Source: an uncultured Sphingorhabdus sp.
Lineage (GTDB): Bacteria; Pseudomonadota; Alphaproteobacteria; Sphingomonadales; Sphingomonadaceae
Direction of reading: 5' to 3'
NCBI GenBank assembly: GCA_937873665.1
Contig: CALMYW010000439.1
Span: 1 to 8,084 of the forward strand
Length of the DNA: 8,084 nt
The first letter of the stretch is position 1. Every line of letters begins with the position of its first letter. Under the pieces are notes generated by a model, which saw nothing but the letters and a program-made list of their open reading frames with translations, had not been told where the DNA came from and made no database searches. Position numbers and translations under genes: made by a program. Shown piece by piece: positions 7,037-8,084 of this stretch.

Positions 7037-8084
7037 CCCACAAACCGCCGAATCAACCGCCGCCGAGAGACCGACGGTTCCGTGCCAGTCCGACCCCACG
7101 CTTCAACGGGGCCACGCTATCTTTCCCGCTTTGAGCATCCCGACGATGCGTTGCCTATCGAACGTGCAGTCGCCGAGGTCGTCTGCCGCCTGATCCTTTG
7201 CATGAAGTCCATGGAACGAGGCAACGACTTCATTCGCCTCGGTGCCGCAGCCGCTGGAGGCTTGTTGGTCTGGAGTGACCATGTCCTGAATCAACTGGTC
7301 GATGGACTTCGCAAGAAGGGGGGGCGTCGTACCCGTCTGGACGCTAATGAGGCATCGAAAGTTGAGTTCTCACTGAATCGTCGAGATCTTTCGCTGACGC
7401 TCCTCGACGGCGACCTGATCAGTGAAAAGGACATCACCCTGGGTGAGCTCGTTGACCCCGACGAGCTCCTCTATCTGTCCAACGAATGGTTCAACCCGTT
7501 GATTCACGACTATCCGCTGCGAAGCCGACTCGCGCTCGATACCATCGAATGGCTGGCGAAGGGGGTACCCCGTGAGCAGGGGTTGCCTCATCAGGTCAAT
7601 GCGGCCTATCTCTCGGAAGGTCTCGGGTTGGATGCGGCTGGTAGGGGACTACTGGAACTGATCGGGCTGGTCATCGCGGCGCCAGCCCTTCTTGGCACTT
7701 TTGGATCGATTGCCTTCGGCGATTTCCGTCGTGGGGTGCGTATGGTGGCCAGCATGATCGGGTGCAGTGAACAGGATGTCGAGGCTCACTATCAACCCAA
7801 CAGCATGTTGCGCCGGTGTGGCGTTCTCAGTCGTGAGCATGACCCCGGCCTGCGTCACTCGATAGGCACTCTGGACGACCTCCTGAACTGTCACAACCCG
7901 CAGGTACGCTCCACCCTGACTCAGTCCTTTGACACGGCACAAGCCTTCTTTGCGTCCTTTCTGTCGCCGTCCTCATCCAGTCTGGTGAAACTGACCGATG
8001 TGCAGCATCTTGGGCGATTCACCGAAATGGCCCTGCCGTCCCTTCGCAACGCCTGTAAGCAGGGCGCCCCCGGTCTGAACATCA
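7034..8084 (+). CDS. N-terminal part of a predicted AAA+ ATPase (3' end outside window)
   Basis: The frame is open for 350 codons from the ATG at 7034 to the window edge with no stop. The start is fixed by AAGGAGG ending five bases before the ATG. Residues 1-30 are basic and low in structure (MPTNRRINRRRE). The rest is soluble, rich in Leu and charged residues, apart from one hydrophobic helix about 210-230 (LLELIGLVIAAPALLGTFG). A segment about 240-270 (SEQDVEAHYQ, SMLRRCGVLSRE) resembles an HTH-like helical hairpin. The last visible residues, LPSLRNACKQGAPGLNI, resemble the stretch that in SpoVK-like AAA+ proteins leads straight into the Walker A motif; that motif would lie just past base 8084 and is not seen. 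It is therefore an ATPase by inference only. Position after a WYL regulator suggests the effector of a regulated defence or stress module. Confidence 0.85.
   Translation, partial: MPTNRRINRRRETDGSVPVRPHASTGPRYLSRFEHPDDALPIERAVAEVVCRLILCMKSMERGNDFIRLGAAAAGGLLVWSDHVLNQLVDGLRKKGGRRTRLDANEASKVEFSLNRRDLSLTLLDGDLISEKDITLGELVDPDELLYLSNEWFNPLIHDYPLRSRLALDTIEWLAKGVPREQGLPHQVNAAYLSEGLGLDAAGRGLLELIGLVIAAPALLGTFGSIAFGDFRRGVRMVASMIGCSEQDVEAHYQPNSMLRRCGVLSREHDPGLRHSIGTLDDLLNCHNPQVRSTLTQSFDTAQAFFASFLSPSSSSLVKLTDVQHLGRFTEMALPSLRNACKQGAPGLNI

Noticed and set aside
7649..7942. Minus-strand frame of 97 codons opposite the ATPase-like gene
   Set aside because: It lies fully antisense to a well-supported gene with a strong ribosome binding site and looks like a shadow of GC-rich codon use.
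1..8084. CRISPR arrays, tRNA/rRNA genes, insertion-sequence ends
   Set aside because: No regularly spaced repeats, no cloverleaf or rRNA-like sequence, and no transposase fragments with terminal repeats were seen on reading both strands.

Overview
The window looks like part of an accessory (probable anti-phage defence) region of a moderately GC-rich proteobacterium. I infer this from the families present (SNF2 helicase, sacsin-like GHKL ATPase, WYL-domain regulator, probable AAA+ ATPase), the abrupt changes in base composition, the divergent or short orphan genes and one probable gene remnant. No housekeeping gene, rRNA, tRNA, CRISPR array or recognisable transposase is visible. The species cannot be named from the sequence.

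Left part (1-4460): a two-gene, translationally coupled plus-strand unit. The first gene is cut by the window edge and encodes the C-terminal part of an SNF2-type helicase/translocase (motifs V and VI are visible). Its stop codon overlaps the start of the second gene in an ATGA. The second gene encodes a 1052-residue protein with a Bergerat-fold (Hsp90/sacsin-like) ATPase domain at its N-terminus and a Cys-x2-Cys...Cys-x2-His zinc-binding, HNH-like domain at its C-terminus. An SNF2 motor plus a GHKL ATPase fits a multi-gene DNA-targeting defence system. Helicase-methylase-ATPase and DISARM-like arrangements come to mind, but the genes needed to name the system lie left of the window.

Middle (4435-5880): a scar-like zone. 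A new ATG overlaps the end of the ATPase gene but stops after 21 codons, and the next roughly 200 bases are closed by stops in all forward frames. Then comes a short FHA-domain gene (4698-5144) with substitutions at key phosphothreonine-binding positions and no clear ribosome binding site. It is followed by a strikingly AT-rich block holding one minus-strand hypothetical gene (5225-5656). This block looks foreign to its GC-rich neighbours.

Right part (5812-8084): a second module. An HTH-WYL regulator (5881-6918) is preceded by a perfect 10-bp inverted repeat. Only 115 bases after it begins a gene that runs off the window (7034 onward). That gene has 350 visible codons, a very strong Shine-Dalgarno, and a C-terminal visible segment resembling the lead-in to an AAA+ Walker A motif. 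The 115-base gap holds another perfect 10-bp inverted repeat over a candidate promoter, and a near-perfect hairpin that buries both the Shine-Dalgarno and the start codon. The simplest reading is a WYL-controlled effector operon (as in BrxR/CapW-type regulation of defence systems) with transcriptional and possibly translational silencing of the ATPase gene.
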